From contig CAVUYQ010000025.1 of NCBI GenBank assembly GCA_963745765.1, forward strand, positions 1 to 64,000: 64,000 bases of DNA, given 5' to 3'. Below the pieces are notes generated by a model. It had not been told where the DNA came from. It did not search any database and saw nothing but the letters and a program-made list of their open reading frames with translations. The stretch comes from Ww85 sp963745765 (GTDB lineage Bacteria; Desulfobacterota; Desulfobulbia; Desulfobulbales; Desulfocapsaceae). Below are positions 63,990 through 64,000 of this stretch, piece by piece. The position numbers were made by a program, and so were the translations under genes. Numbering within the stretch: position 1 is the stretch's first letter; every line of letters begins with the position of its first letter.

Positions 63990-64000
63990 TTACTTGACGG
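63990..64000 (-). CDS. Probable last codons of tctC (2), partial
   Basis: On the minus strand the window begins GTC AAG TAA, a Val-Lys-stop that would be the natural end of a TTT binding-protein gene, followed after about 35 bases by the stem-loop and tctB. Only three codons are visible, so this is inferred from operon order, not recognised. Confidence 0.25.

Overview
The window is about 64 kb of bacterial DNA at roughly 50% GC, dense with protein genes. I saw no rRNA, tRNA, phage genes or CRISPR array. The gene set fits a Gram-negative, metabolically versatile and probably anaerobic or facultative marine/sediment bacterium: Tat-exported molybdopterin oxidoreductase, TRAP and tripartite tricarboxylate (TTT) carriers, liv-type ABC uptake, FAH-family and BKACE-family catabolic enzymes. 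A Desulfobacterota (Desulfobulbales-like) source is my best guess, but it is inference from gene content only.

Layout. (1) 1-10394, minus strand: a five-gene cluster of two small transglutaminases, two circularly permuted ATP-grasp proteins, alpha-E domains and a giant alpha-E/transglutaminase (DUF2126) fusion. It matches a known but functionally uncharacterised amidoligase/peptide-modification neighbourhood. (2) 10796-16763, plus strand: a DUF202-like membrane protein, then a TorD chaperone, a Tat-exported Mo/W-bisPGD catalytic subunit and a four-cluster ferredoxin subunit with no membrane anchor gene, a strong terminator, and moeA. (3) 16880-22497, minus strand: a catabolic operon (HisD-like alcohol dehydrogenase, SDR, 3-hydroxyacyl-CoA dehydrogenase family, BKACE, second SDR). 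Divergent from it, at 23045-29010, lies a liv-type ABC locus in which the regulator, the solute-binding protein, LivM and an extra ATPase are broken while LivH, LivG and LivF are intact. (4) 29058-30229: a conserved exported protein and an SGNH hydrolase.

(5) 30731-53586: a large catabolic and uptake island. It has a 3-hydroxyisobutyrate-dehydrogenase-like enzyme; an FAH hydrolase/TAXI-TRAP operon; two GntR/FCD regulators; a TTT carrier (tctC, frameshifted tctB, tctA); two paralogous LVIVD propellers; a 4,5-dihydroxyphthalate-decarboxylase-like protein; a frameshifted second FAH protein; two different isocitrate-dehydrogenase-family enzymes bracketed by an inverted pair of about 145-bp MITE-like elements; then TauE/SafE, ModA-like, SemiSWEET, VOC, MobB-like and acyl-CoA dehydrogenase genes. 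Together these look like uptake and oxidative-decarboxylative breakdown of small di/tricarboxylates or an aromatic acid.

(6) 53827-64000: a LysM/TPR lipoprotein with a frameshift, a HAMP adenylate cyclase, a tandem two-domain CDP-alcohol phosphatidyltransferase whose end was remodelled by a 23-bp tandem duplication, a BaiN-like flavoprotein, and a tightly packed minus-strand tctC(end)-tctB-tctA-DUF47-PiT operon. In all three solute-binding-protein/permease operons a stem-loop sits directly after the binding-protein gene. Single-base frameshifts recur (39.2, 44.0 and 54.7 kb), so some broken genes may be sequence errors; the liv region carries too many lesions for that to be the simplest reading.
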